A stretch of 64,000 bases of DNA from Mycetocola miduiensis. Its GTDB lineage: Bacteria; Actinomycetota; Actinomycetes; Actinomycetales; Microbacteriaceae. This document shows positions 27,171 to 35,413 of the stretch, one piece after another. The DNA lies in contig NZ_FOVM01000005.1 in NCBI RefSeq assembly GCF_900115155.1, forward strand, positions 223,313 through 287,312. The letters run 5' to 3'. Position numbers and translations under genes: made by a program. Every line of letters starts with the position of its first letter. The first letter of the stretch is position 1. The notes under the pieces were generated by a model. The model worked only from the letters and a program-made list of their open reading frames with translations, was not told where the DNA came from and made no database searches.

Positions 27171-27818
27171 ATGACCAGCGTGGAAAGCCCGATCCGTCTC
27201 GCCATCGTCGACGATCACAAGATGCTTCTTGGGGCGTTGACGGAGTGGATCCGCGGAGCCGCCAGCGACATTCGAATGGTCGCAGCGGTGCCCACCTGGC
27301 CCGAGTTGCTCACCCACTCGGAGTTCCCCGTCGATGTCGTCCTCCTCGACCTCGACCTCAAAGACAACATCCCCGTCTCACTGAAACTGTCGATACTCAA
27401 GACGACCGGTGTGAAGACGGTCCTGATGAGCACGTACTCCGACCCTGCCGTCGTTCGCGAAGCGCTCGCATCCGGCGCGCTCGGCTACCTGGTGAAAACC
27501 GAAGACCCGACGATGATCGTCGAGGCGATCCGGGCCGCATACATCGGTGAGTCGTTCATCTCCAACGAACTCGACATCGCTCTCAATGCCACAACGACGG
27601 GCTCACCGAAGCTCAGCGCCCAGGAACGTCGGGTCATGGCACTGTACGCGGCTGGCGAGCCGGTCAAATCGGTTGCCTACGAACTCGGAATCTCCGAGGA
27701 GACGGCGAAGAGCTACCTCAAGCGCATCCGCGAGAAGTACCGCGCCTCCGGCTTCGACGTCGGTACGAAGGTCGCGTTGCGCAAGCGGGCAATCCTCGAC
27801 GGCATCATCCTCGACTGA
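27171..27818 (+). CDS. LuxR/NarL-family response regulator
   Basis: 215 residues. The receiver domain (about 7-130) has D14/D15, phosphoacceptor D60 in VVLLDLDLKD, and the late Lys in LGYLVKTED. A LuxR-type helix-turn-helix follows: KLSAQERRVMALYAAGEPVKSVAYELGISEETAKSYLKRIREKY. A GAGGAGAACG site precedes the ATG. It is the output of the kinase encoded two genes upstream; the DNA target is unknown, though self-regulation is common for this class. Confidence 0.9.
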   Translation: MTSVESPIRLAIVDDHKMLLGALTEWIRGAASDIRMVAAVPTWPELLTHSEFPVDVVLLDLDLKDNIPVSLKLSILKTTGVKTVLMSTYSDPAVVREALASGALGYLVKTEDPTMIVEAIRAAYIGESFISNELDIALNATTTGSPKLSAQERRVMALYAAGEPVKSVAYELGISEETAKSYLKRIREKYRASGFDVGTKVALRKRAILDGIILD

Positions 27819-27866
27819 GCGGTCCCGGGCTACCCGCCCTCCATGGTGCGGTGGGAGAATAGGCGC

Positions 27867-28172
27867 ATGCTCGTCTCCTTCTCAGTCGCTCCATCCGGCA
27901 CCGGCCGTGCCGATGCATCCGTTCACGACGCCGTCGCCGCTGCCGTGCGCATCGTCCGTGAATCCGGGTTGCCCAACCACACCGACGCGATGTTCACGAC
28001 GATCGAAGGCGACTGGGACGAAGTGTTCGACGTGATCCGTCGCGCGACCGACGCCGTCGGACGGTACGGTTCCCGGGTGTCCCTCGTTCTGAAGGCTGAC
28101 ATCCGGCCCGGTTACTCGGGTGAGCTGACCGGCAAGGTCGACCGGCTCGAAGCAGCCCTCGGCGAGGACTGA
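27867..28172 (+). CDS. MTH1187-family thiamine-binding protein
   Basis: 101 residues from ATG 27867. VSFSVAPSGTGRADASVHDAVAAAV, ESGLPNHTDAMFTTIEGDWDEV and SLVLKADIRPG match the small ferredoxin-fold YqgV/MTH1187 family, which binds thiamine or related pyrimidines. Its last 61 bp overlap the 3' end of the convergent GT87 gene, so the two coding regions share sequence on opposite strands. Confidence 0.85.
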   Translation: MLVSFSVAPSGTGRADASVHDAVAAAVRIVRESGLPNHTDAMFTTIEGDWDEVFDVIRRATDAVGRYGSRVSLVLKADIRPGYSGELTGKVDRLEAALGED

Positions 28173-29392
28173 CCGGTCTCGGAGCCGGCCTTCCACACGT
28201 CGACGAGCGCCCACGCGAGCAAGACGAACAGCCCTGCGTTGCGCACGGTGAGGAGGAACACCATCGCCGGTGACGCCGACAGCAGGCCGCCATAGAGGTA
28301 CGGGTACACGGCCTGGGTGAGCCCGGCCAGGGCGAGCGCGATACCGGCCGGCCAGGCGAATGCCCTGCCCCGGTAGACCAAGCCGATGATCACCGGTGCG
28401 ATCAGCCAGGTATGGAACTGGGGCGACCCGACCTTGTTGACGACGATGAACACGAGGACGAGCGCGAGAGCGAGCGACGGGAACAGGCGCACGACGGATG
28501 CTCCGCGCCGGCGTGACAGCACGCCCGCCAGCACCGTCCCCAGAACGGCGACCGCGAGGAGCGGCGTCATCAGGGTGATCACGCCCGCCGTACCAGGACC
28601 GGTGACCTGGAAGGTGAGGATCTGCCGGTCGTAATAGATGTAGCTGCCCGGCTCCTGCGCCGACGCGAGCCACAGGTACGGGGTCGCAACCGGCGCTTCG
28701 ATCTGCAGCCCACGACCAGTTTGCTCTCCGACGAAGCTGAACAGGTACGCACCCCCGCCGAGCACGTACACGAGAACGGCGATGGCGGCACTCGTGGCGG
28801 CGCCGGCGAGAAGCACGGCCACCCGCGACCGACTCGACACCAGCACTGCGGCGATCAGCGCCGCCGGCCACACCTTGATCCAGGTGGCAATCGCAAGCAG
28901 AACACCGGCGACATGCGGATGCCGCGCCACGAGCAGCAGGGCGACGACCGCTATCGGCACCGTCACGGCGTCGATCCTCGCCAGCGCGATCGGGCCGAGC
29001 AACGCGGTGAAGGCAAGCCACCACCAGGCTGCTCGTTCCCGTCGCTTCGACGGTCGGGGACCGAGGAGCACGGCGAAACCGGCGGCGTTGAGGATCGTCA
29101 CCAGCGAGAGCCACGCCGGGCCGTACAGGTCGGGCCCGAGTCCCATGGCGGCGAACATCGGAACGATCGCTGCGATGGGATACACCCAGGGTCGGTCGAT
29201 TCCGATGATCGGTCCGCCCGCGAGCGCCTGCTCGATCCAGTGCTGGTAGACCAGCGTGACATCGCCGAGCGGAAGGCCGACGGCGTACTCGCCGATGCCG
29301 GTCCCTGGTAGGCCGAGGCAGATCCAGGCGAGAGCGGCGTGCACGACGACGAAAGCCGCCCAGAAGCCGATTCGTCTGATTCGCGGCTCCAT
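28112..29392 (-). CDS. GT87-family mannosyltransferase-like membrane protein
   Basis: 426 residues from ATG 29392; an ATG ten codons upstream is possible. About 10-12 membrane helices. The short acidic motif in LALARIDAVTVPI and IATWIKVWPAALI fit DUF2029/GT87, polyprenol-phosphate-mannose-dependent mannosyltransferases of actinobacterial lipoglycans. The lipid or glycan acceptor is not known. It is convergent with and overlaps the thiamine-binding gene by 61 bp. Confidence 0.82.
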   Translation of the reverse strand: MEPRIRRIGFWAAFVVVHAALAWICLGLPGTGIGEYAVGLPLGDVTLVYQHWIEQALAGGPIIGIDRPWVYPIAAIVPMFAAMGLGPDLYGPAWLSLVTILNAAGFAVLLGPRPSKRRERAAWWWLAFTALLGPIALARIDAVTVPIAVVALLLVARHPHVAGVLLAIATWIKVWPAALIAAVLVSSRSRVAVLLAGAATSAAIAVLVYVLGGGAYLFSFVGEQTGRGLQIEAPVATPYLWLASAQEPGSYIYYDRQILTFQVTGPGTAGVITLMTPLLAVAVLGTVLAGVLSRRRGASVVRLFPSLALALVLVFIVVNKVGSPQFHTWLIAPVIIGLVYRGRAFAWPAGIALALAGLTQAVYPYLYGGLLSASPAMVFLLTVRNAGLFVLLAWALVDVWKAGSETGQSSPRAASSRSTLPVSSPE

Positions 29393-29442
29393 TATTCCCG
29401 GCCTCATCCTCACCGGTCTCATCCTAGGGGGGTGTGCCCTGG

Positions 29443-30936
29443 TCAGTACCCGGAGAAGTAGTCGGTCTTCGCCCGCCTCCCGAACGCCGGCCGCAACGCG
29501 TCGACGAGCCCCGGCGGCCCGGAGATCAGGGCGGTCCGCTCGGGCAGATCGGGAATCGCTGCTCTCAGCCGTTCGCCGGTGAGCCGCCCAGCGCCGAGGT
29601 AGGTCCAGCCTTCGGGCAGAACGTCCGGGGGTTCAGGGGCGGCGAGGAACACCGTCACCCCGATCTCTACCAGCTCGGTCCGGTGGGCGATCTCCCTCGC
29701 GCTTGACACCGCGTAGACGAGGACCACGTCGCGCTGCTCCTCCGCGCGGCGCAGGTCGTTGAGCTGGCTGAGGAACGGGGTGATGCCGATGCCGGCCGCG
29801 ACGAGGACCAGTGGTTTCGTGGCATCCGCCGGGAGCGTGAAATCGCCCCAGATGCCGGTGGCTCGGACGACCGCCCCGGGTTCGAGGCGGGCGAGGGCGG
29901 CTTTGAAACTGCTGCCTGGCTCATGCTCCCGGTACGCGATGGCGACCATGGGATCCTCGGGCGCAGTGACGATGCTGAACATGCGCCGGCTCCCCCGTGA
30001 ATCGGGATGCGGGTGAGGCACCGACAATTCCAGGTACTGCCCGGCTGCGTAACGCAGGGGAGCGACCGGACGGAACCACAGTTCGACGATGGTCGGGCTC
30101 AGCCGGAGCCGGGATTCGAGCACCAGGCGGATGCCGCGGCGCTGGCCCACGGCAAAGGCGAGCAGGTTGCCGACGACGAGGGCGAGTTCGGGTGTCGCGT
30201 ACAGCGGGCCGAGGCTGTACGGCAGGGCGAAGAGCAGGCCGACGATGCCTGCCTCGGTGAGTTGCTGCCAACGTCTGGGCGGCAGCGTGAGTGGCTCGGT
30301 GAGCATGAAGGCCGCGAAGAACACCACCGGATACGACGTGAACGGTGTCGCGAGGGCCGCGGCTGCAGGCATCCCGGCGGCGAGGAGTTGCAGCACGATC
30401 GTGACCACGCTGACGACGATGAACACCGCGGCGAGGGCGAAGCGGCGGGTGCGGTAGAGGACGAGGAACGCCGCGATCGCGACGGCCGGCAGGAGGGCGC
30501 TGCTGCCGACCCACCACCACGACACACCCAAACCTGTGGCGCCGACGACCACGACGCCGAACGCTGTCGGGTTGAAGATATGCCGGCGACGTACCGCGAC
30601 AAGGTACTTCGACAGGGTCGCCACGAGCGCGGCGACGGCGGTCGCCGCGAGCTCAAGCGGTTCGATGCTCGGCCGCATGATGAAAAACAGCAGGAGCCCG
30701 GTGATCAACGCCGACTCGGTGTGAGGCGAAACGCGGAACAGCCCAGCGACGAGCCGGTTGGAGAGCACGCTGACGCCGGTGGCGACGACGAGTCCAGCCG
30801 TAAGTTCAAGGGGATTGAAGAACAGGACGCCGACGACCGAGAGAACGTAACTGACCGCCACGAGGATTCCGAGCAGGATGCTGACCAGGCGGTACATGGT
30901 CACGCGGCCGATGGCCGTGTCGAATCGGCTTTTCAT
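29443..30936 (-). CDS. RnfD/NqrB-like membrane domain fused to ferredoxin-NAD(P) reductase
   Basis: 497 residues. Residues 1-270 hold about eight helices with RHIFNPTAFGVVVVGATGL and FFAAFMLTEPLTLPPR, typical of the NqrB/RnfD membrane domain. Residues about 275-497 form an FNR module: YAAGQYLELSVPHPHPDSRGSRRMFSI for FAD, VLVAAGIGITPFLSQL for NAD(P), and TALISGPPGLVDAL. It overlaps apbE as ATGA. It probably passes electrons from cytoplasmic NAD(P)H across the membrane to the FMN-binding lipoprotein encoded upstream. The physiological acceptor is unknown. Confidence 0.85.
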   Translation of the reverse strand: MKSRFDTAIGRVTMYRLVSILLGILVAVSYVLSVVGVLFFNPLELTAGLVVATGVSVLSNRLVAGLFRVSPHTESALITGLLLFFIMRPSIEPLELAATAVAALVATLSKYLVAVRRRHIFNPTAFGVVVVGATGLGVSWWWVGSSALLPAVAIAAFLVLYRTRRFALAAVFIVVSVVTIVLQLLAAGMPAAAALATPFTSYPVVFFAAFMLTEPLTLPPRRWQQLTEAGIVGLLFALPYSLGPLYATPELALVVGNLLAFAVGQRRGIRLVLESRLRLSPTIVELWFRPVAPLRYAAGQYLELSVPHPHPDSRGSRRMFSIVTAPEDPMVAIAYREHEPGSSFKAALARLEPGAVVRATGIWGDFTLPADATKPLVLVAAGIGITPFLSQLNDLRRAEEQRDVVLVYAVSSAREIAHRTELVEIGVTVFLAAPEPPDVLPEGWTYLGAGRLTGERLRAAIPDLPERTALISGPPGLVDALRPAFGRRAKTDYFSGY

Positions 30937-31808
30937 CGGAACAGCTCACCACCGAATCCGGGAGAACGTTCGATCCGCCCGTCGCTGAACACCCGGACAC
31001 CTTCGGCGGCAAAGGACACAGCGAGGTCGGCGGACGGCGAGAAGAACAGCGCGGTCGCGACGCCATCCGCTGTCGCCGTGTCGGCGGCAAGTGCCCACGT
31101 GGCGACGATGTCCTCGATCGGTGAGCCGGTCCGCCCGTCGATGACATGGTGCAGACCGTCGCCCCAAGCCCTGCGGTTGGTGGCCGACGCGCACAGGGCG
31201 CCACCCGTCAGGGTGACGACGCCGATGGCCCGGGTGGGATCGTACGGATGCTCGAGGGCGACGCGGATGGGCGCACCCCGATGGGCGATGTCACCGGAGG
31301 CGTCGACGGTGAAGCCCGTGTGGCCCGCCTCGGTGAGGAGTCCGGCCACGAGGTCGACGAGGTAACCCTTCCCCGCCGCCCCGATGTCGATGGTCACGGG
31401 GGCCGTGGTGTGCAGCACCGTGCCTTCAAGTCGTGCTGTGGATTCCCAGTCCGGCGCGCCCGCCCGGGGTTCGTCCCGTTCCCGCATCGAGTATGAGGCG
31501 TCGTAGCCGAGGTGATTGAGTGCGTTCCCGACGAACGGAGACACCGCACCGTCCGTGGCATCCGCGAGCCGTGCGTAGAGGGCGAAGAGAGGCGGGGAGT
31601 CCACCCCGAGGTCCTGGCTCCCGGCTTCGCGGGCGATGTCGGCGACGACGGAGTCGGAGCGGAACCGTGACCAGGTCCGGTCAAAGCCGGAGATCCGGTC
31701 GAGGATCGCCCGGGCAAGCGAGGCGCCGATGGGGTCCGTCGAGTCGATCTGCCAACGGGTGCCGATGGCCTCGAAGACCAGCGGGGTCGCAGCCACCTCA
31801 GCTGGCAT
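30933..31808 (-). CDS. apbE: FAD:protein FMN transferase
   Basis: 291 residues from ATG 31808, with an 11-bp overlap with the preceding gene. Signatures: APVTIDIGAAGKGYLVDLVA, FTVDASGDIAHRG, HHVIDGRTGSPIEDIVATW and ATADGVATALF. ApbE attaches FMN through a phosphoester bond to Ser/Thr of target proteins outside the membrane. No signal peptide is seen, which is unusual for ApbE and leaves its location open. The target is very probably the FMN-binding lipoprotein of the same operon. Confidence 0.92.
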   Translation of the reverse strand: MPAEVAATPLVFEAIGTRWQIDSTDPIGASLARAILDRISGFDRTWSRFRSDSVVADIAREAGSQDLGVDSPPLFALYARLADATDGAVSPFVGNALNHLGYDASYSMRERDEPRAGAPDWESTARLEGTVLHTTAPVTIDIGAAGKGYLVDLVAGLLTEAGHTGFTVDASGDIAHRGAPIRVALEHPYDPTRAIGVVTLTGGALCASATNRRAWGDGLHHVIDGRTGSPIEDIVATWALAADTATADGVATALFFSPSADLAVSFAAEGVRVFSDGRIERSPGFGGELFR

Positions 31809-32253
31809 CGTCCCGGATCTGGTCCAGGCCCTCGTTGAATCCGCCACTGGTCAGCGAAGAGCCGGACACCTTCGACACGTTGAGTTCATCGATGTTCCTG
31901 CCGACGACGACCTCGTCGATCCCGTCGATGAATTCGCCCTGGAACTTCTTCGCATTCGGTGTGCCTCCCGAGCCCGTCACCTCCAGTGCCGTGACGGTGT
32001 TGTCCTGCAAGGTGAGTGTGACCGTGACCGACTCCGGCCCACCGGGCGAGATGTAGCTCCCGACGGCGGTGTACTCCCCGTCCTGATACTCGGTCCCGGT
32101 CGACGGTTGCTCGGCTGCGTTGCCGTCGGACCCAGATGGGGACTCCTGCGGGGCGGTCGACGCCGAGCCTGCGCCGGAGCACCCGGCCAGTGTGCCGACC
32201 ATGGCGATCCCCGCGAGTGCCGCTGCGACGTTCTGTCTGGACCGAATCTGCAT
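31798..32253 (-). CDS. FMN-binding domain lipoprotein
   Basis: 151 residues from ATG 32253, chosen for the AGAGGCAGG site and the lipoprotein signal that follows: positive residues, a hydrophobic run and the lipobox LAGC. A Ser/Gly/Glu-rich linker leads to an FMN_bind domain (YTAVGSYISPGGPESVTVTL ... NAKKFQGEF). The segment VSGSSLTS corresponds to the family's SGAT flavinylation motif, with Ser as likely FMN acceptor. It is the first gene of the apbE and RnfD-FNR operon and acts outside the membrane. Confidence 0.88.
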   Translation of the reverse strand: MQIRSRQNVAAALAGIAMVGTLAGCSGAGSASTAPQESPSGSDGNAAEQPSTGTEYQDGEYTAVGSYISPGGPESVTVTLTLQDNTVTALEVTGSGGTPNAKKFQGEFIDGIDEVVVGRNIDELNVSKVSGSSLTSGGFNEGLDQIRDDAS

Positions 32254-32363
32254 TGCCTGCCTCTTTTCCGGGACGGCACCGCTATTCGTGCCGTTCGGCA
32301 ACGCTAGCGCGCGAGTCATCAGCTCTGCGTTGCGACGGCTGTGAGCTGGCTGTGAAACGGCTT

Positions 32364-33215
32364 TTACGCGCGGACGGCTCCGAGCAGGCGGCGCACGGCG
32401 TCCGGCACCCGTTCGGCGATGTCGAGGGCGACGATCGGCCCACCCCTCGATGCGATCGACGCTGCGAGGCCATGGATCACCGCAGCAGACGCCGCGAGCC
32501 TGGCAAGCATCCCCGGTTCCGTCGCCGCGGCTGAATGGGTGGCGAGGAGTGCGCCGAGGATGCCGGCGAGGACATCGCCTGCGCCCGCCGTCGCGGTCCA
32601 GGGCGGGGCGACGGAAACCGAGAGGTGGGGGCCGTCCGGTTCGGCGATCCATGTCGTCGAGCCCTTGAGCAGCACCGTCACGCCAAGCTGGTTCGCGGCC
32701 CAAATCGCCCAGCGCCCGGGAGCAGCGGCGATGTCGTCCACATCGACAGACGTCCCGGTTGCCGCAAGCATCCGCGCGAGCTCACGGAAATGCGGTGTGA
32801 CGATGACTCCGCGGCGCGGGGCCAGTGCGACACTCTCCAGGGCGCCGGCGTCGGCGACGACCGGCTCGACCGAGGCGAGCGCGTCGGAGAACAGGGCGCC
32901 GAGCAGCCCAAGGTCCTGCGCGTCGGTGCCTGACCCGATCAGCCAGGCCTGAACGCGGCCGGGGGCCGAGACGACCTCGGGGCGGCGGGCAAGGACGGGG
33001 TCGGTGGCGTCGCCGAGGTAACGGATCATCCCGACGCCCGTCCTCGCTGCCGCTTCCACCCCGAGCACGGCGGCGCCGGGGTAGGCGCTTGACCCGGTGA
33101 CGACGCCCAGTACCCCGCGGCTGTATTTGTCACTGACGGCGGTAGGGATGGCGATCATCGCCGCTGCATCGTGCTCAGCCCACGGCATCCATTGCGCTCC
33201 GGAAATATTCTCCAT
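32364..33215 (-). CDS. nnrD: ADP-dependent NAD(P)H-hydrate dehydratase
   Basis: 283 residues, ribokinase-like fold. Blocks: GVLGVVTGSSAYPGAAVLGVEAA, VTPHFRELARML (usual motif TPHxGE, here Phe-Arg), VTVLLKGSTTWIAEP and TATAGAGDVLAGILGAL with the catalytic Asp. It repairs hydrated NADH/NADPH. The N-terminal epimerase (NnrE) domain found in bifunctional Nnr is absent. It is probably a separate unit from the flavinylation genes (110-bp gap) and divergent from the ene-reductase. Confidence 0.88.
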   Translation of the reverse strand: MENISGAQWMPWAEHDAAAMIAIPTAVSDKYSRGVLGVVTGSSAYPGAAVLGVEAAARTGVGMIRYLGDATDPVLARRPEVVSAPGRVQAWLIGSGTDAQDLGLLGALFSDALASVEPVVADAGALESVALAPRRGVIVTPHFRELARMLAATGTSVDVDDIAAAPGRWAIWAANQLGVTVLLKGSTTWIAEPDGPHLSVSVAPPWTATAGAGDVLAGILGALLATHSAAATEPGMLARLAASAAVIHGLAASIASRGGPIVALDIAERVPDAVRRLLGAVRA

Positions 33216-33253
33216 GGCATCACGATAGGTTGAAGTTGCCGATGAGGAGCGAA

Positions 33254-34336
33254 ATGCCTGGATTGTTTGACCCGATCACCCTGCGGACCCTTACGGTGCG
33301 CAACCGCCTGTGGATCGCCCCGATGTGCCAGTACTCCGTGTTCGCCGAAGACGGGATACCGACCGACTGGCACCTCGTGCACCTCGGCCAGTTCGCGATC
33401 GGCGGGGCGGGACTGGTCTTCACCGAGGCCACGGCGGTGACGCCTGAGGGCAGGATCTCGCCACGCGACACGGGCATCTGGACCGATCAGCAGGCCGACG
33501 CGTGGAGTCGCATCGCCGCGTTTGTCCGGTCGCAGGGCGCCGCCGCGGGGATTCAGCTCGGCCATGCTGGCCGCAAAGGGTCTACGTTCCCGGCGTGGGG
33601 CAGTGACCGTCGGGGAACGGTCCCACCCTCGGGCGGCGGCTGGACGGCCGTCGGTCCGACGGATGAGCCGTTCGATGGCTTCGCCGCACCGGTCGCGCTC
33701 GACGAGAACGGTATCGATCGCATCGTCACGGCATTCGCCGACGCCGCTGCGCGATCGGTGCGCGCCGGTTTCGACGTCGTCGAGATCCACGCCGCCCACG
33801 GCTACCTGCTTCACCAGTTCCTCTCCCCGCTCGTGAACACACGGACCGACCGTTACGGAGGGTCGCTGGAGAACCGGGCGCGGTTTCTCCTTCGTGTCGT
33901 CGAAGCGGTCCGCGCCGTGCTCGGCGACACGGCGCTCGTCGTCCGGTTCTCCGCCACCGACTGGTCAGATGGCGGCTGGAACGAGGCCGACACGGCAGCC
34001 GTCGCGCGGTGGGCAGCGGATGCCGGCGCCGACTTCTTCGACATCTCCACCGGCGGTGCTGTCGCCGGGGTCAAGATTCCGCTCTCCCCCGGTTACCAGG
34101 TCCCGTTCGCGGCCCACGTCCGGAACGCGGGGCAGGTGCCGGTGTCGGCCGTCGGCCTCATCTCCGACCCAGCCCAGGCAGACGACATCGTGCGTTCAGG
34201 ACGTGCGGATGCCGTGATGATCGCCCGTGAGGCGCTCCGCGACCCGCACTTTGCTTTGCGCGCCGCCGCGATGTCCGGGATCGACGACCTCGTCCCGGGC
34301 GCCTATCGGCGTGCCCCGTATCCCCGCGGGGACTGA
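33254..34336 (+). CDS. Old Yellow Enzyme family (YqjM-like) oxidoreductase
   Basis: 360 residues from ATG 33254, preceded by GAGGAG; two upstream in-frame ATGs have weaker sites. Motifs: NRLWIAPMCQYSVFAEDG (with the Cys and Tyr typical of the YqjM class), GIQLGHAGRKGS with catalytic His, FDVVEIHAAHGYLLHQFLSP and TDRYGGSLENRARF. It is a FMN enzyme that reduces activated C=C bonds with NADPH. Physiological substrate unknown. Convergent with the CNNM pair. Confidence 0.92.
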   Translation: MPGLFDPITLRTLTVRNRLWIAPMCQYSVFAEDGIPTDWHLVHLGQFAIGGAGLVFTEATAVTPEGRISPRDTGIWTDQQADAWSRIAAFVRSQGAAAGIQLGHAGRKGSTFPAWGSDRRGTVPPSGGGWTAVGPTDEPFDGFAAPVALDENGIDRIVTAFADAAARSVRAGFDVVEIHAAHGYLLHQFLSPLVNTRTDRYGGSLENRARFLLRVVEAVRAVLGDTALVVRFSATDWSDGGWNEADTAAVARWAADAGADFFDISTGGAVAGVKIPLSPGYQVPFAAHVRNAGQVPVSAVGLISDPAQADDIVRSGRADAVMIAREALRDPHFALRAAAMSGIDDLVPGAYRRAPYPRGD

Positions 34337-34363
34337 GCAACCGCCTCGGCCCGGCCGTCCTGG

Positions 34364-35413
34364 TCAGCGACGCTGCGTGGCATCCTGCACTTCGCCGACC
34401 AGCTCTTCGATGATGTCCTCCAGGAAGAGCACGCCGGTGGTTTCGCCCTCGGTGTTGAAGGCCCGGGCCAGGTGGGCGCCAGATCGGCGCATGATGGCGA
34501 GGGCGTCCTCGAGGTCGGTGTCCTGGAAGATCGACACCAGTTGCCGGATCCGCTTCGCCGGCACCGGCTTGTTCTCGTCGCCGGGCTCGGCCGACGACTC
34601 GAGCCGCAGGACGTCCTTGAGGTGCAGGTACCCGCAGGGGAGCCCGTCCCGGTCGACGACCACGTACCGCGAGAAACCGTACTTGGCGACGGCCCGTTCC
34701 ACCTGCTCCGGGGTGGTGTCGTACGGCAGCGTCACCAGGTGGTCGACGGGGATGGCGACGTCGAGCACCTTTTTGTTGGTGAACTCGAACGCCGCAAGCA
34801 GCGCTCCCGTGGAGTCGAGCAGCAGCCCCTCCTTCGTTGACTGGTTGACGATGTTGGCGACTTCGTCGAGCGTGAAGGTCGATGTCGCTTCGTCCTTCGG
34901 TTCGACCCCGAACAGGCGCAGCACACCGTTCGCCACGGCATTCAACGACCAGATCACCGGCTTGAACACGCGTGCGACGAAGACCAGCGGGGGCGCGAGG
35001 AACAGGACGGCCTTATCCGGAACCGAGAACGACAGGTTCTTGGGCACCATCTCGCCGAACACGACGTGAAGGTACGACACCAGGAGCAGCGTGATGATGA
35101 AGGCGATCGTCCCGATGGCTTCCTCCGGGATACCGGTGAGGCCGAGCGGAACCTCCAGCAGGTGGTGGATGGCCGGTTCGGAGACGTTCAGGATCAGCAG
35201 CGAGCAGACGGTGATACCCAATTGGCTCGTGGCGAGCATGAGGGTTGCGTGCTCCATCGCCCAGAGTGCGGTGATGGCGCTGCGTTTGCCTTGCTCGGCG
35301 AGGGGCTCGATCTGCGAGCGTTTGGCCGAGATGACCGCGAACTCGGCGCCGACGAAGAATGCGTTGCCTGCCAGCAGGACGAACAGCCAGGCGATTCCGG
35401 CCCAGTCACTCAT
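34364..35413 (-). CDS. CNNM/CorC (hemolysin) family membrane protein 2
   Basis: 349 residues. A DUF21 membrane domain with four hydrophobic segments (residues 1-170) begins with AGNAFFVGAEFAVISAKRSQ. Two CBS domains follow (DVAIPVDHLVTLP ... FSRYVVVDRDGLPCGYLHLKD; LVSIFQDTDLEDALAIMRRSGAHLARAF). There is no C-terminal CorC_HlyC domain, unlike its neighbour. The family mediates or regulates Mg2+/Co2+ efflux. It overlaps the upstream paralogue by 8 bp, so they probably act as a heterodimer. Confidence 0.88.
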   Translation of the reverse strand: MSDWAGIAWLFVLLAGNAFFVGAEFAVISAKRSQIEPLAEQGKRSAITALWAMEHATLMLATSQLGITVCSLLILNVSEPAIHHLLEVPLGLTGIPEEAIGTIAFIITLLLVSYLHVVFGEMVPKNLSFSVPDKAVLFLAPPLVFVARVFKPVIWSLNAVANGVLRLFGVEPKDEATSTFTLDEVANIVNQSTKEGLLLDSTGALLAAFEFTNKKVLDVAIPVDHLVTLPYDTTPEQVERAVAKYGFSRYVVVDRDGLPCGYLHLKDVLRLESSAEPGDENKPVPAKRIRQLVSIFQDTDLEDALAIMRRSGAHLARAFNTEGETTGVLFLEDIIEELVGEVQDATQRR

